Shown: positions 16,788 to 25,946 of the stretch, in pieces
Layout of the letters: every line of letters starts with the position of its first letter
How positions within the stretch are numbered: position 1 is the stretch's first letter
From: JACKNG01 sp040220855
GTDB lineage: Bacteria > Pseudomonadota > Gammaproteobacteria > Ga0077536
Length of the DNA: 64,000 nt
Assembly: GCA_040220855.1 (NCBI GenBank)
Contig: JAVJVZ010000008.1
Coordinates: 1-64,000, forward strand
Direction of reading: 5' to 3'
Notes under the pieces: generated by a model
Databases searched by the model: none
What the model was told of the DNA's origin: nothing
The model's input: only the letters and a program-made list of their open reading frames with translations
Made by a program: the position numbers and the translations under genes

Positions 16788-17455
16788 TGCGGCGGTGAAG
16801 CGAGAATGCGCGCGGTGAACGTTGCCCGCAGGTAGAAGCCGCGCGGCAGGGTCGCCGCGGGCTGTCCGTCGGCATCACTGGCGGCGACCCGTGCGGCCCC
16901 GTTGGCGGCCTTGGGGCGCAGCTGCAAGCAGCTGCCGAGCCGGCCGTCGATGGCGTCGAAACGGCCCGTTGCGAGTAGTTCCATGTGCTCTTCCCAGTCC
17001 GCCGCGAGCATGCGCTCGTCCTCGACCGTCGGGCTCCACAGGCGTGCCGCGCCGATGCGGCGTGCGGCCAGCGGCAGCGATGGCGTCGCCTCAACCGGGA
17101 CCCACAGCACGCGCGCAAGCTTGCGCCGCACGCTCGAATCGGCCCACTGCTGTCCGAGCAGCTCCCCGAGTGACACGGTGCACACGTGGGTCGATTCACG
17201 CGGACGCTGGTTGGCGCCGAGCGGCACGGTCTTCAGCTCGACGCCCAGGGCTTCGAAGTCCGGTACCGGGCGCGAGCCCGCATCGGCACCGAGCGCCGCT
17301 TCGACCAGTTCGCCGACGAAGCCCTTGTGGCCCCGCAGGTCGACCGGCAGGCGTACCCCGAGCGATGCCGCGAGTTCGCCCAGCGTGACGCCGGCCAGCG
17401 CGTGCGCGCGTGCGGCGAGTTCCGCCTCGGAGCGTGGCGCGGGGACCACGTTCAA
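16784..17455 (-). CDS. mutH: DNA mismatch repair endonuclease MutH
   Basis: About 223 residues. MutH nicks the unmethylated strand at hemimethylated GATC after MutS/MutL recognition. The active site is seen as DFEALGVELKTVPL (the D...ExK triad), with the helical start LAGVTLGELAASLG and C-terminal QLRPKAANGAARV plus LPRGFYLRATFTARIL, all as in E. coli MutH. The start is TTG at 17455, overlapping the glnD stop as TTGA, or GTG at 17449. It implies a Dam-directed repair system. The position between glnD and dusA is not the enterobacterial one. Confidence 0.93.
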   Translation of the reverse strand: MNVVPAPRSEAELAARAHALAGVTLGELAASLGVRLPVDLRGHKGFVGELVEAALGADAGSRPVPDFEALGVELKTVPLGANQRPRESTHVCTVSLGELLGQQWADSSVRRKLARVLWVPVEATPSLPLAARRIGAARLWSPTVEDERMLAADWEEHMELLATGRFDAIDGRLGSCLQLRPKAANGAARVAASDADGQPAATLPRGFYLRATFTARILASPPQ

Positions 17456-20127
17456 CGATCCAGCGCCTCGACGATGCCGCCACGCAGGCGGGCCTGCGTG
17501 GCGGCATCCGTGCAGGGACCGCCATCGCGCGTGGCGATGTAGAAATAATCCTCGACGCGCTCGCCGAAGGTCGCGATGCGCGCCTCGATGAGATGGATCT
17601 CGCACGCCTCGAGCACGTGGCCGATGCGCGACAGCAGCCCGGGCTGATCGGTCGCGATCACTTCCATCACGCTGCGCCGGTGCTCGTCTCGCGAGAAGTT
17701 GACCTCGGTCGGGATATGGAAGTGGCGCAGCTTGCGCCGTGTGCCGAGCGGCGCCGGAGGCTGCACGGGCGCCTCGCCGAGCAGCGTGGCGCGCACCCGC
17801 GCGGCGATCTCCTCGAGGCGCATACCGTCGTCGGCGCCACGACCGCCCTCGCGTTCGAGCACCATGTAGGTATCGAGCGTGAAACCGGCCGCGGTGGTCA
17901 TGATGCGCGCGTCCTGGATGTCGAGCTGCAGGCGGTCGAGCGCAGCGGTGGTCAGCGCGAACAGTGCCGCGCCGTCGCGAGCATAGACGAACACCGCAAT
18001 ACAGCCGCGCGACGGCACCGCGCGGGTCGCGACGATGGGCAGTTCGTCTGCACTTGCGCCGAGCACCACGGCTGCGTGCCAGGCAATCTCATCGGCACGA
18101 TGGCGTACGAAATAGTCGTCTCCGAGCTCATCCCAGAAGCGCTGCAGGCGTGCCGGCGGCAGATGGAGGCGCCGTGCGCGGATGAGTTCGCCGGCTTCGG
18201 CGCGCAGTGCCCGCACGCGCTCGGTGATCTCCACGGCGGCGTCCGGGCTGCGGTGCATCAGGCGCCGCGTGGCGCGGTAGAGCTCGCCGAGCAGCGAGGC
18301 CTTCCAGCTCGTCCACAACTCCGGGTTGGTCGCGCGGATGTCGGCGACCGTCAGCAGGTAGAGGTAATCGAGATGGATTTCATCGCCGACCTCGCGTGCG
18401 AACTCGGCGATCACCGCGGGGTCGTAGATATCCTTGCGCTGCGCGGTGGCCGACATCAGCAGGTGGTTGCGTACCAGCCACGCGACGAGATGCGTGTCGT
18501 AGTTGCTGAAACCGTGTGCGCTGCAGAACGCGACCGCTTCCTCCGCGCCGAGCACCGAGTGGTCGCCCTGGCGCCCCTTGGCGATGTCGTGGAACAGGCC
18601 GGCGACGTAGAGCAGCTCGAGCTTGGGCACGCGCTCGAGTGCCGCGCGGCAGTGGCCCGGACAGTCCTCGGCGCGCTCCGGAAAGGAAAAGCGCCGCAGG
18701 TTGCGTACCAGTACCAGCGAATGTTCGTCGACCGTGTAGATGTGGAACAAGTCGAACTGCATCAGTCCGGCGACGCGCGCGAAGGCCGGCAGATAGGCAC
18801 CGAGCACGCCGTAGCGATGCATGCGCATCAGTTCGTGTGCGATGCGCCGCGGCTGGCGCAGGATCTCGAGGAACAGGCTGCGCGAGCGGATGTCGTGGCG
18901 GAAGCGCTCGTCGATGAGATCGAGGTGTTCACGGATGAGGCGGATGGTGCTCGCCCGCACGCCCTTGATCTCGGGGTGCTGTTGCATCAGCAGGAAGATT
19001 TCCAGCAGGGCCTGCGGACGGCGGCGGAAGACGCCGGGATAACGCACCTCGATGGCGTCGTTGCGGATATTGAAACGCCGGTTGAGTGGTTGGATACGGG
19101 CGCGCTCCGGATCCTCCAGAATGGCTTCTTCGAACAGGCCGAGCAGCATGTCGTTCAGGCCGGCCAGTTCGCGCACCGTGCGGTAGTAGCGGCGCATGAA
19201 GGCCTCGATGGGGGTATTGCCCTCGCCCTCGTAGCCGAGCGCGGCGGCGACACTGCGCTGGTGATCGAACAGCAGGCGGTCGACGCGCCGGCCGGCGGCA
19301 AAGTGCAGCGCGCAGCGGATCTGCCAGAGAAATTCACGGCCCTCGACGAGGGTGTCGTATTCCTCGTCGGTGAGAAAGCCATGCTCGGCGAGACCACGCA
19401 GGTCGGCAGCACCGAAGTGCCGGTTGGTGACCCAGGAGATGGTCTGGATGTCGCGCAGTCCGCCGGGGCCGGACTTGACGTCGGGCTCGAGCTGACCGAA
19501 GGCATCGTTGAACTTGGCATGACGGCGCTGCTGCTCGGTGAGCTTGGCACTGAAGAAGGCACCTGCCGGCCACAGTGACTCGGGCGCCGTCAGGCGCAGC
19601 ATTTCTCGATAGGGCTGCGTGCTGCCGGCAAGCAGGCGTGCTTCCATCAGGTTGGTCGCGATGGTGAGATCCTGTGCGGCCTGGTGCGCACTCTCCTCCG
19701 GCGTGCGTACGCTGTGCCCGACCTCGAGCCCGATGTCCCACAGGAAGGTGAGCCAGCGCTCGAGCCGTTCGCGAAACACCTCGTCGAGGTCTTCCCCGAG
19801 CAGGATGGCGATATCGACGTCGGAGTGAGGGTGCAGTTCACCGCGACCGAAACCGCCTACCGCGAGCAGCGCGTGCGGCGCGCCGTCGAGGCCGAACAGC
19901 GTCCAGCTCCGTGCGAGCAGTTCGGCCACCGTGGTCGCGCGGTGGCCGACGACGAAACCGGCGTCGCGATGGGCCGCGAAATGGCGCGCGAGTTGCGCGC
20001 CGAGTTCGTCCACCAGGCGGCGGAAGGTCTCGCGGGTGGTCGTCGCCGGCGAATCGTGCTGGAGCGCGCCGAGCACCGAGGTATCCACCAGTGGCGCGCT
20101 CGCGCGCACACCGGTCAACGCCGTCAC
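17452..20127 (-). CDS. glnD: Bifunctional uridylyltransferase/uridylyl-removing enzyme GlnD
   Basis: 891 residues; modifies PII proteins in response to glutamine and so controls nitrogen regulation. The N-terminal nucleotidyltransferase site is GGFGRGELHPHSDVD, the middle HD phosphohydrolase is seen at LFHDIAKGRQGDHS, and two C-terminal ACT domains follow (the second starting EVIATDQPGLLSRIGHVLE). Length and domain order are standard. It is preceded by map 39 bp away and followed by mutH with an overlap. Confidence 0.96.
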   Translation of the reverse strand: MTALTGVRASAPLVDTSVLGALQHDSPATTTRETFRRLVDELGAQLARHFAAHRDAGFVVGHRATTVAELLARSWTLFGLDGAPHALLAVGGFGRGELHPHSDVDIAILLGEDLDEVFRERLERWLTFLWDIGLEVGHSVRTPEESAHQAAQDLTIATNLMEARLLAGSTQPYREMLRLTAPESLWPAGAFFSAKLTEQQRRHAKFNDAFGQLEPDVKSGPGGLRDIQTISWVTNRHFGAADLRGLAEHGFLTDEEYDTLVEGREFLWQIRCALHFAAGRRVDRLLFDHQRSVAAALGYEGEGNTPIEAFMRRYYRTVRELAGLNDMLLGLFEEAILEDPERARIQPLNRRFNIRNDAIEVRYPGVFRRRPQALLEIFLLMQQHPEIKGVRASTIRLIREHLDLIDERFRHDIRSRSLFLEILRQPRRIAHELMRMHRYGVLGAYLPAFARVAGLMQFDLFHIYTVDEHSLVLVRNLRRFSFPERAEDCPGHCRAALERVPKLELLYVAGLFHDIAKGRQGDHSVLGAEEAVAFCSAHGFSNYDTHLVAWLVRNHLLMSATAQRKDIYDPAVIAEFAREVGDEIHLDYLYLLTVADIRATNPELWTSWKASLLGELYRATRRLMHRSPDAAVEITERVRALRAEAGELIRARRLHLPPARLQRFWDELGDDYFVRHRADEIAWHAAVVLGASADELPIVATRAVPSRGCIAVFVYARDGAALFALTTAALDRLQLDIQDARIMTTAAGFTLDTYMVLEREGGRGADDGMRLEEIAARVRATLLGEAPVQPPAPLGTRRKLRHFHIPTEVNFSRDEHRRSVMEVIATDQPGLLSRIGHVLEACEIHLIEARIATFGERVEDYFYIATRDGGPCTDAATQARLRGGIVEALDR

Positions 20128-20166
20128 CGTCGTCCCCGTGGCGCGCTGCGCGTCGCGCGGTGCGCC

Positions 20167-20946
20167 TCAGGCCGCGATTTCAAAGCATTCCTCCGCGCGC
20201 GCGGTGAGCACCTCGCGGCCGCTCTCGGTGACCAGGATGGTGTGTTCCCATTGCGCCGAGAGGCTGCGGTCCTTGGTCACCACGGTCCACTGGTCGGGCA
20301 GCAGCTTCACGTGCCGCTTGCCGGCGTTGATCATGGGCTCGATGGTGAAGGTCATGCCCGGGCGCAGCTCGAGACCGGTACCCGGGCTACCGTAGTGCAG
20401 CACCTGGGGTTCCTCGTGGAACTGGCGCCCGATGCCATGGCCGCAATACTCGCGCACGATGGAGTAATTGCGCCCCTCGGCAAGCGCCTGGATGGCGGCG
20501 CCGATGTCACCGAGCCGCACGCCCGGCCGCACCATGTCGATGCCGGTGCGCAGGCATTCATAGGCCGTCTCGCACAGCCGCCGCGCCTTGATCGAGGCGT
20601 CGCCGACGATGAACATCTTCGAGGTGTCGCCGTGGAAGCCGTCCTTGATGACGGTGATGTCGATGTTGACGATGTCGCCGTTGCGCAGCCGGCGCTCGGC
20701 CGGGATGCCGTGACAGACGACGTGGTTGACGGATGTGCAGATCGACTTCGGGAAGCCGTGGTAGTTGAGCGGCGCCGGGATTGCCTGTTGCTGATCGACG
20801 ATGTACTCGTGACAGATACGATCGAGCTCCAGCGTGGTGACGCCGGCGCGCACCTGCGGTGCGATCATTTCCAGCACCTCGGCGGCCAGTCGCCCGGCTG
20901 TGCGCATGGCTTCGATCTCGGCACCGGATTTGATAGATACGGGCAT
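20167..20946 (-). CDS. map: Methionine aminopeptidase type I
   Basis: 259 residues; removes the initiator methionine. The metal ligands are in the expected order: D in NGDIVNIDITVIKDGFHGD, the next D in the same block, H in GHGIGRQFHEEP, E in FTIEPMIN and E near the C-terminus in WEHTILVTE. It is divergent from rpsB, the usual gammaproteobacterial arrangement. Confidence 0.96.
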   Translation of the reverse strand: MPVSIKSGAEIEAMRTAGRLAAEVLEMIAPQVRAGVTTLELDRICHEYIVDQQQAIPAPLNYHGFPKSICTSVNHVVCHGIPAERRLRNGDIVNIDITVIKDGFHGDTSKMFIVGDASIKARRLCETAYECLRTGIDMVRPGVRLGDIGAAIQALAEGRNYSIVREYCGHGIGRQFHEEPQVLHYGSPGTGLELRPGMTFTIEPMINAGKRHVKLLPDQWTVVTKDRSLSAQWEHTILVTESGREVLTARAEECFEIAA

Positions 20947-20967
20947 CGTGGGCTTGCTTCCAAGTCA

Positions 20968-20996
20968 TTGTTGGCATTCGGGTTCTATGGTATAAA
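20968..20996 (+). promoter_or_regulatory. Probable rpsB-tsf promoter
   Basis: An extended -10 (TG, one base, TATAAA at 20991-20996) is preceded at a 17-bp spacing by TTGTTG (20968-20973) as a weak -35. It lies 132 bp upstream of the rpsB start in the map-rpsB divergent gap and is followed by a GC-rich discriminator (GCGCGCGCCC), as in stringently controlled ribosomal promoters. Confidence 0.6.
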
Positions 20997-21002
20997 GCGC
21001 GC

Positions 21003-21128
21003 GCCCTAGAGGCAATCGACCCTTCCTACTACGCACACGCATCGACACCAGCGTCCGGGTGTCCGTTCCCGACAGGGGCGGATTGGCGTTCGGGATGCGT
21101 GGAGGCAAAACCCGATCAGGAGTTACCA
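21003..21128 (+). promoter_or_regulatory. rpsB 5' leader, candidate autoregulatory RNA
   Basis: About 120 nt of non-coding leader separates the promoter from rpsB. It contains a purine-rich TGCGTGGAGGC (around 21093-21105) and a proper Shine-Dalgarno CAGGAG close to the start. S2-binding leaders of gammaproteobacteria control rpsB-tsf by feedback, so this leader may do the same. I could not fold it reliably by eye, so the assignment rests on position and the conserved-looking GGAGGC stretch. Confidence 0.4.
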
Positions 21129-21929
21129 ATGAGCGACATCAGCATGCGCCAGATGCTCGAGGCTGGCGTGCACTTCGGCCACCAGACGCGCTACTGGCAC
21201 CCCAAGATGGCCCCCTACATCTTCGGTGAGCGCAACAAAATCCACATCATCAACCTGGAAAAGACCGTCCCGCTGTTCGAGGACGCGATGAACTACGTCA
21301 GCCGTCTGTCGTCGAAGCACGGCAAGCTGCTGTTCGTTGGCACCAAGCGGTCCGCCCAGGAAGCCGTCAAGCGCGAAGCCGAGCGCTGCGGCATGCCATA
21401 CGTCAGCCGGCGCTGGCTCGGTGGCATGCTCACCAACTACAAGACCGTGCGCCAGTCGATCCGCCGCCTCAAGGAGCTCGAGGAGCTGATTGAGAAGGGC
21501 GGTCTGGAACGTATGTCGAAGAAGGAAGGGCTCACACTGCGCCGTGAGCTCGAGAAGCTCAACCAGGGCCTCGGTGGCATCAAGGACATGGATGGGTTGC
21601 CTGATGCCCTGTTCATCATCGACGTCGGCCACGAACGCATCGCGGTGGCCGAGGCGAACAAGCTCGGCATCCCGATCGTCGCCATCGTCGACACCAACAA
21701 CTCGCCTGACGGTATCGACTACGTGATTCCGGGCAACGACGACGCAATCCGCTCGGTCAACCTGTACGTGAAGGCGGTTGCCGATGCCGTTCTCGATGGC
21801 CGCCTGGTCGTCGCCGACGTGGCCACGGGCGCGAGCGACGAATTCGTCGAACTCGACGACAAGGTCGCGCCGCTGCTCAAGGAGCAGCCTGCACCGGCCG
21901 CTGGCGCCGGGAGCACCGGCGAAGCCTGA
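21129..21929 (+). CDS. rpsB: 30S ribosomal protein S2
   Basis: 266 residues. Starts MSDISMRQMLEAGVHFGHQT and contains the S2 signatures YWHPKMAPYIFGERNKIHI and PDALFIIDVGHERIAV, with an acidic/alanine-rich C-terminal extension beyond LLKEQPAPAAG. The ATG at 21129 is preceded by CAGGAG at about 8 nt; an in-frame upstream ATG (21099) lies in the leader and lacks family sequence. First gene of the translation block with tsf. Confidence 0.97.
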   Translation: MSDISMRQMLEAGVHFGHQTRYWHPKMAPYIFGERNKIHIINLEKTVPLFEDAMNYVSRLSSKHGKLLFVGTKRSAQEAVKREAERCGMPYVSRRWLGGMLTNYKTVRQSIRRLKELEELIEKGGLERMSKKEGLTLRRELEKLNQGLGGIKDMDGLPDALFIIDVGHERIAVAEANKLGIPIVAIVDTNNSPDGIDYVIPGNDDAIRSVNLYVKAVADAVLDGRLVVADVATGASDEFVELDDKVAPLLKEQPAPAAGAGSTGEA

Positions 21930-21989
21930 GCCGGCGACGGCACGCGTATCGACGCATACGTTCATTCAGATATCAGAGGTTTCAGCGAG

Positions 21990-22874
21990 ATGGCGATTAC
22001 AGCCAGCATGGTCAAGGAGCTGCGTGAGCGCTCCGGGGCCGGCATGATGGAATGCAAGAAGGCATTGGTGGAGACCGACGGCGACATCGAGGCCGCAATC
22101 GAGCACCTGCGGAAGTCTGGAGCCGCCAAGGCGGCCAAGAAGGCGGGCCGCATCGCGGCCGAAGGCGCAATCGTGGTCGCCGGCGATGCGAGCGGCGCAG
22201 TGATGGTCGAAGTCAACAGCGAGACCGATTTCGTCGCCAACGACGACAACTTCACCCGCTTCGCCGATACCGTCGCGGCGGCGGCCCTGGCGGCCGGCCC
22301 GGCCGATGTCGAGGCGCTGCGCGCACTCCCCGTCGAGGGCGGCGAGACCGTCGAGCAGCTGCGCGCCGCGCTGGTGGCCAAGATCGGTGAGAACATCGAT
22401 GTACGGCGCTTCGTGCGCATGCCGGCAGAGGCCGGCCACATCGAGTCCTACCTGCATGGCAAGCGCATCGGTGTGCTGGTCGCCATGCAGGGCGGCAGCA
22501 GCGAACTCGCGCGCGACGTCGCGATGCACATCGCGGCCAGCAACCCGGTGTGCGTGAGCGAAGCAGAGGTGCCCGCCGAACTGCTCGAGAAGGAGCGTGA
22601 AATCCACCTCGCGCAGGCCGCCGAGAGCGGCAAGCCTCCGGAGATCGTCGAGAAGATGGTCACCGGCAAGCTGAAAAAGTTCATCGGCGAGGTCACGCTC
22701 GAGGGGCAGCCGTTCGTCAAGGATCCGGACCAGACGGTCGGCAAGCTGCTCAAGCAGAATGCCGCGAACGTGACTGCATTCGTGCGCTACGAGGTCGGCG
22801 AGGGGATCGAGAAGAAGGAAGAGAACTTCGCCGAAGAGGTCATGGCGCAGGCGCGCGGTACGGGCCGCGCCTGA
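21990..22874 (+). CDS. tsf: Translation elongation factor Ts
   Basis: 294 residues; nucleotide exchange factor for EF-Tu. The N-terminal module MAITASMVKELRERSGAGMM, the coiled segment CKKALVETDGDIEAAIEHLR and the core EVNSETDFVAND are all present. It lies 60 bp after rpsB and has GAGG upstream of the start. Standard length and order. Confidence 0.97.
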   Translation: MAITASMVKELRERSGAGMMECKKALVETDGDIEAAIEHLRKSGAAKAAKKAGRIAAEGAIVVAGDASGAVMVEVNSETDFVANDDNFTRFADTVAAAALAAGPADVEALRALPVEGGETVEQLRAALVAKIGENIDVRRFVRMPAEAGHIESYLHGKRIGVLVAMQGGSSELARDVAMHIAASNPVCVSEAEVPAELLEKEREIHLAQAAESGKPPEIVEKMVTGKLKKFIGEVTLEGQPFVKDPDQTVGKLLKQNAANVTAFVRYEVGEGIEKKEENFAEEVMAQARGTGRA

Positions 22875-22915
22875 GTGCGACCGCGCCTGGCCAGCGACAC
22901 GCCCAGCCATCTCCC

Positions 22916-23656
22916 ATGACGAGCGGAGCCCCTGAAGCGCGCTTCAAGCGCGTGCTGATCAAGCTCAGTGGCGAAGCTCTCATGGGGGACGACGAGTACG
23001 GGATCAATCCGGCCACCCTCGACCGGGTCAGCGACGAGATAGCAAGCCTGCGCGAGCGTGGTGTGGAAGTCGCCGTCGTCGTCGGCGGAGGCAACATCTT
23101 CCGCGGTGCCGGCCTCGCGGCGGCCGGTGTCGACCGCGTCACCGCCGACCAGATGGGCATGCTGGCCACGGTCATGAACGGCCTCGCGATCCAGGACGCG
23201 CTGGAGCGCAGGGGCCTGTTCGCGCGTGTCATGTCGGCGATCAAGATCAATCAGGTGTGCGAGGACTACATTCGTCGCCGCGCCGTGCGCCATCTCGAGA
23301 AGGGGCGGGTGGTGGTGTTCGCCGCCGGCACCGGCAATCCCTTCTTCACCACCGATTCCGCCGCCAGTCTGCGCGCGATCGAGATCAACGCCGATTTGCT
23401 GATCAAGGCGACCAAGGTGGACGGCGTGTACTCGGCGGATCCCGCCATCGACAAGACTGCCACGCGCTACGATGTGCTCGACTACGACGTCGTGCTCGAG
23501 CGCAAGCTCGGCGTGATGGACGCGACGGCCATCGTGCTGTGCCGCGAGAATCGCATGCCGCTGCGCGTGGTCGACATGACCCGTCCGGGTGCATTCCTCG
23601 CCGCGGCTCTCGGACAGGAAGTCGGAACACTGGTTACCGTGCAGGACACAACATGA
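22916..23656 (+). CDS. pyrH: Uridylate kinase PyrH
   Basis: 246-residue hexameric UMP kinase of the amino acid kinase fold. Signatures: FKRVLIKLSGEALMGDD near the N-terminus, VVGGGNIFRGAG for UMP binding, GTGNPFFTTDSAASLRAIE and KATKVDGVYSADP. The stop overlaps the frr start (ATGA), so the two are translationally coupled. Confidence 0.97.
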   Translation: MTSGAPEARFKRVLIKLSGEALMGDDEYGINPATLDRVSDEIASLRERGVEVAVVVGGGNIFRGAGLAAAGVDRVTADQMGMLATVMNGLAIQDALERRGLFARVMSAIKINQVCEDYIRRRAVRHLEKGRVVVFAAGTGNPFFTTDSAASLRAIEINADLLIKATKVDGVYSADPAIDKTATRYDVLDYDVVLERKLGVMDATAIVLCRENRMPLRVVDMTRPGAFLAAALGQEVGTLVTVQDTT

Positions 23657-24210
23657 TCGACGACATCATCGACGACGCGCGCGAGCGCATGGGCAAGAGC
23701 GTGGAATCGTTCCGCGGCGACCTCGCACGACTGCGCACGGGTCGTGCGCACCCGAGTCTGCTCGACCACATCATGGTCAATTACTACGGTACGCCGACGC
23801 CGCTCAACCAGACCGCCAACGTGAGCGTGGAGGACGCCCGCACGCTCACGCTTACGGTGTGGGATCGGTCTGCCATCGAGGCCGTCGAGAAGGCGATCCT
23901 GGAATCGAACCTCGGTCTGAATCCCAATACCGCCGGCACCGTCATCCGCATTCCTTTGCCGGCGCTCACCGAGGAGCGTCGCAAGGAACTCATCAAGGTG
24001 CTGAAGGGCGAAGCGGAGCAGGCACGTGTTGCCGTGCGCAACATCCGGCGCGACGTGCTCGCGCAGTTCAAGGAACTGGTGAAGTCCAAGGAAATCTCCG
24101 AAGACGACGAGCGCCGGGCGCAGGAGACGACGCAGAAGCTCACCGACGAGCACGTCAAGAAGATCGAGGAGATCGTCGCTTCCAAGGAAAAGGAAATGCT
24201 GGAAGTCTGA
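23653..24210 (+). CDS. frr: Ribosome recycling factor
   Basis: 185 residues, exactly the family length. Begins MIDDIIDDARERMGKSVESF and has LRTGRAHPSLLDHI and the C-terminal coiled-coil KEISEDDERRAQETTQKLTD. With EF-G it splits post-termination ribosomes. The ATG overlaps the pyrH stop; longer in-frame extensions upstream lie inside pyrH and are not real. Confidence 0.97.
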   Translation: MIDDIIDDARERMGKSVESFRGDLARLRTGRAHPSLLDHIMVNYYGTPTPLNQTANVSVEDARTLTLTVWDRSAIEAVEKAILESNLGLNPNTAGTVIRIPLPALTEERRKELIKVLKGEAEQARVAVRNIRRDVLAQFKELVKSKEISEDDERRAQETTQKLTDEHVKKIEEIVASKEKEMLEV

Positions 24211-24231
24211 GCTCGCGGGGCCGCCTTCTCG

Positions 24232-24990
24232 ATGAACACACAGACACCCCGTCACGTCGCCATCATCATGGACGGCAACGGCCGCTGGGCGCGCAAGCGC
24301 CAGCTGCCCCGTATCGCCGGCCACCGGGCGGGCGTGGAGAACGTGCGCAACATCGTCCGCTACTGCGCGGAATCCGGCGTCGAGGCGCTGACACTGTTCG
24401 CTTTCAGCAGCGAGAACTGGCGGCGGCCGCCGACCGAGGTGCGCTTGCTCTTCGAACTGTTCCTCCACGTACTCGAACAGGAGGTCGAACGACTGCACGA
24501 GGGTGGCGTGCGGTTACGTGTGATTGGTGACCGTGAACCGTTCTCGCGCAAACTGCGCGAGGCGATCGCCCAGGCAGAGTCGCGCACGCGCGACAACGAT
24601 CGTTTGCAGCTGGTGATTGCGGCCAACTACGGGGGGCGCTGGGACATCACCGCGGCCGCCCGCGAACTGGCTGCCCGCGCCGCGCGGGGTGAGCTCGACC
24701 CGGCCGACATCACCGACGACATGCTCGGCTCGCGTCTCGCCCTCGCCGACCTGCCGGAACCGGACCTCTTCATCCGCTCCGGAGGCGAGCAGCGCATCAG
24801 CAACTATCTCCTGTGGCAACTCGCCTACACCGAGCTCTATTTCACCGACTGCCTGTGGCCGGACTTCGACATCGACGAGTTCGAGCGTGCCCTGGCCAGC
24901 TACGGGGGCCGGCAACGCCGCTTCGGCATGACCGGCGAGCAGGTCGCCGGTGGACGCGATGCAGCCGTGCTCGCGCCGGAGACCGAGTAA
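24232..24990 (+). CDS. uppS: Undecaprenyl pyrophosphate synthase (cis-prenyltransferase)
   Basis: 252 residues; makes C55-PP for peptidoglycan and LPS carriers. Motifs: HVAIIMDGNGRWARKRQLPR with the catalytic aspartate, TLFAFSSENWRRP, and LFIRSGGEQRISNYLLWQ. It is 21 bp after frr. Confidence 0.96.
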   Translation: MNTQTPRHVAIIMDGNGRWARKRQLPRIAGHRAGVENVRNIVRYCAESGVEALTLFAFSSENWRRPPTEVRLLFELFLHVLEQEVERLHEGGVRLRVIGDREPFSRKLREAIAQAESRTRDNDRLQLVIAANYGGRWDITAAARELAARAARGELDPADITDDMLGSRLALADLPEPDLFIRSGGEQRISNYLLWQLAYTELYFTDCLWPDFDIDEFERALASYGGRQRRFGMTGEQVAGGRDAAVLAPETE

Positions 24991-25133
24991 CGGCAGGGCC
25001 GGCGTCATGCGAAGCGGCGCAGCGGGCGACAGCGGGCGAGACCACGACACACCCGGGAGCGGGGTCGGGAGCGCATGCTGAGCGGCGCCGACGCGGCTGC
25101 GTCTGCGTGCTGGTCCCGGCGAACGGCGAGCTG

Positions 25134-25946
25134 ATGGCGGTGCCCTTCGCTCGCCTGGTCACCGGCGCGGTGCTTGCCACGGTGGTGATCGGCGCCATGT
25201 TGTGGTTGCCCGTGGCGTTCGTCTTCACGCTGTGCTGTCTCGTCGCGGTGCTCGGCGGCAGTGAATGGGCGGCACTCGCCGGCATCACGGCGGCACCTGC
25301 GCGCGCCGTCTACGCGCTGCTGCCGGCGGCCATCGCGGTTGCCCTGTGGTTCGACGCCGCTGGCACGCAGGGCCTGCTGGCGGCGGCCCTGGCCGGCTGC
25401 ACGTGGTGGCTGCTGGCGATCGCCTGGGTGGTCGCCTATCAGTACAGCGGGGGGCCGGCTGTGCGCCGCAGCTTCGCCGTTCTCGCCATCGGTTTGGTCG
25501 TATTGGCGCCTGCGCTTGCTGCGCTCGGCTGGCTGCTGGAGCGTAGCCCGCTGCTCGTCCTGCCGTTGCTCGCCGTGGTGTGGAGTGCGGATATCCTCGC
25601 CTACTTCGGCGGGCGGCGCTGGGGGCGCCGGCGTCTCGCCAGCCGCGTCAGCCCCGGCAAGACCTGGGAGGGCCTGTTGTGCGCCCTCGGTGGCACGCTC
25701 GCGCTCGCGCTGGCGTCGAGCGCCGCGCTCGACCTGGCGCCACTGGTGCAGACGTGCGTACTCACCGTGGCGACCTTCGTCGCCGCGGTGTTCGGCGATC
25801 TGCTCGAGAGCCTGCTCAAACGCCTGCACGGCGTCAAAGACAGCGGTAACCTGTTGCCCGGCCACGGCGGTGTGCTCGACCGTATCGACAGCCTGCTCGC
25901 GGCGGCGCCCGTCTATGTCACTGCCTTGTTCATCATGGAGCTATGA
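25134..25946 (+). CDS. cdsA: Phosphatidate cytidylyltransferase CdsA
   Basis: 270-residue polytopic membrane enzyme making CDP-diacylglycerol. The C-terminal family signature is clear: LLKRLHGVKDSGNLLPGHGG followed by VLDRIDS. About seven hydrophobic segments lie before it. The ATG at 25134 opens directly on the first membrane segment; a 143-bp stretch after uppS is in frame but not membrane-like. The stop overlaps the dxr start by four bases. Confidence 0.94.
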   Translation: MAVPFARLVTGAVLATVVIGAMLWLPVAFVFTLCCLVAVLGGSEWAALAGITAAPARAVYALLPAAIAVALWFDAAGTQGLLAAALAGCTWWLLAIAWVVAYQYSGGPAVRRSFAVLAIGLVVLAPALAALGWLLERSPLLVLPLLAVVWSADILAYFGGRRWGRRRLASRVSPGKTWEGLLCALGGTLALALASSAALDLAPLVQTCVLTVATFVAAVFGDLLESLLKRLHGVKDSGNLLPGHGGVLDRIDSLLAAAPVYVTALFIMEL

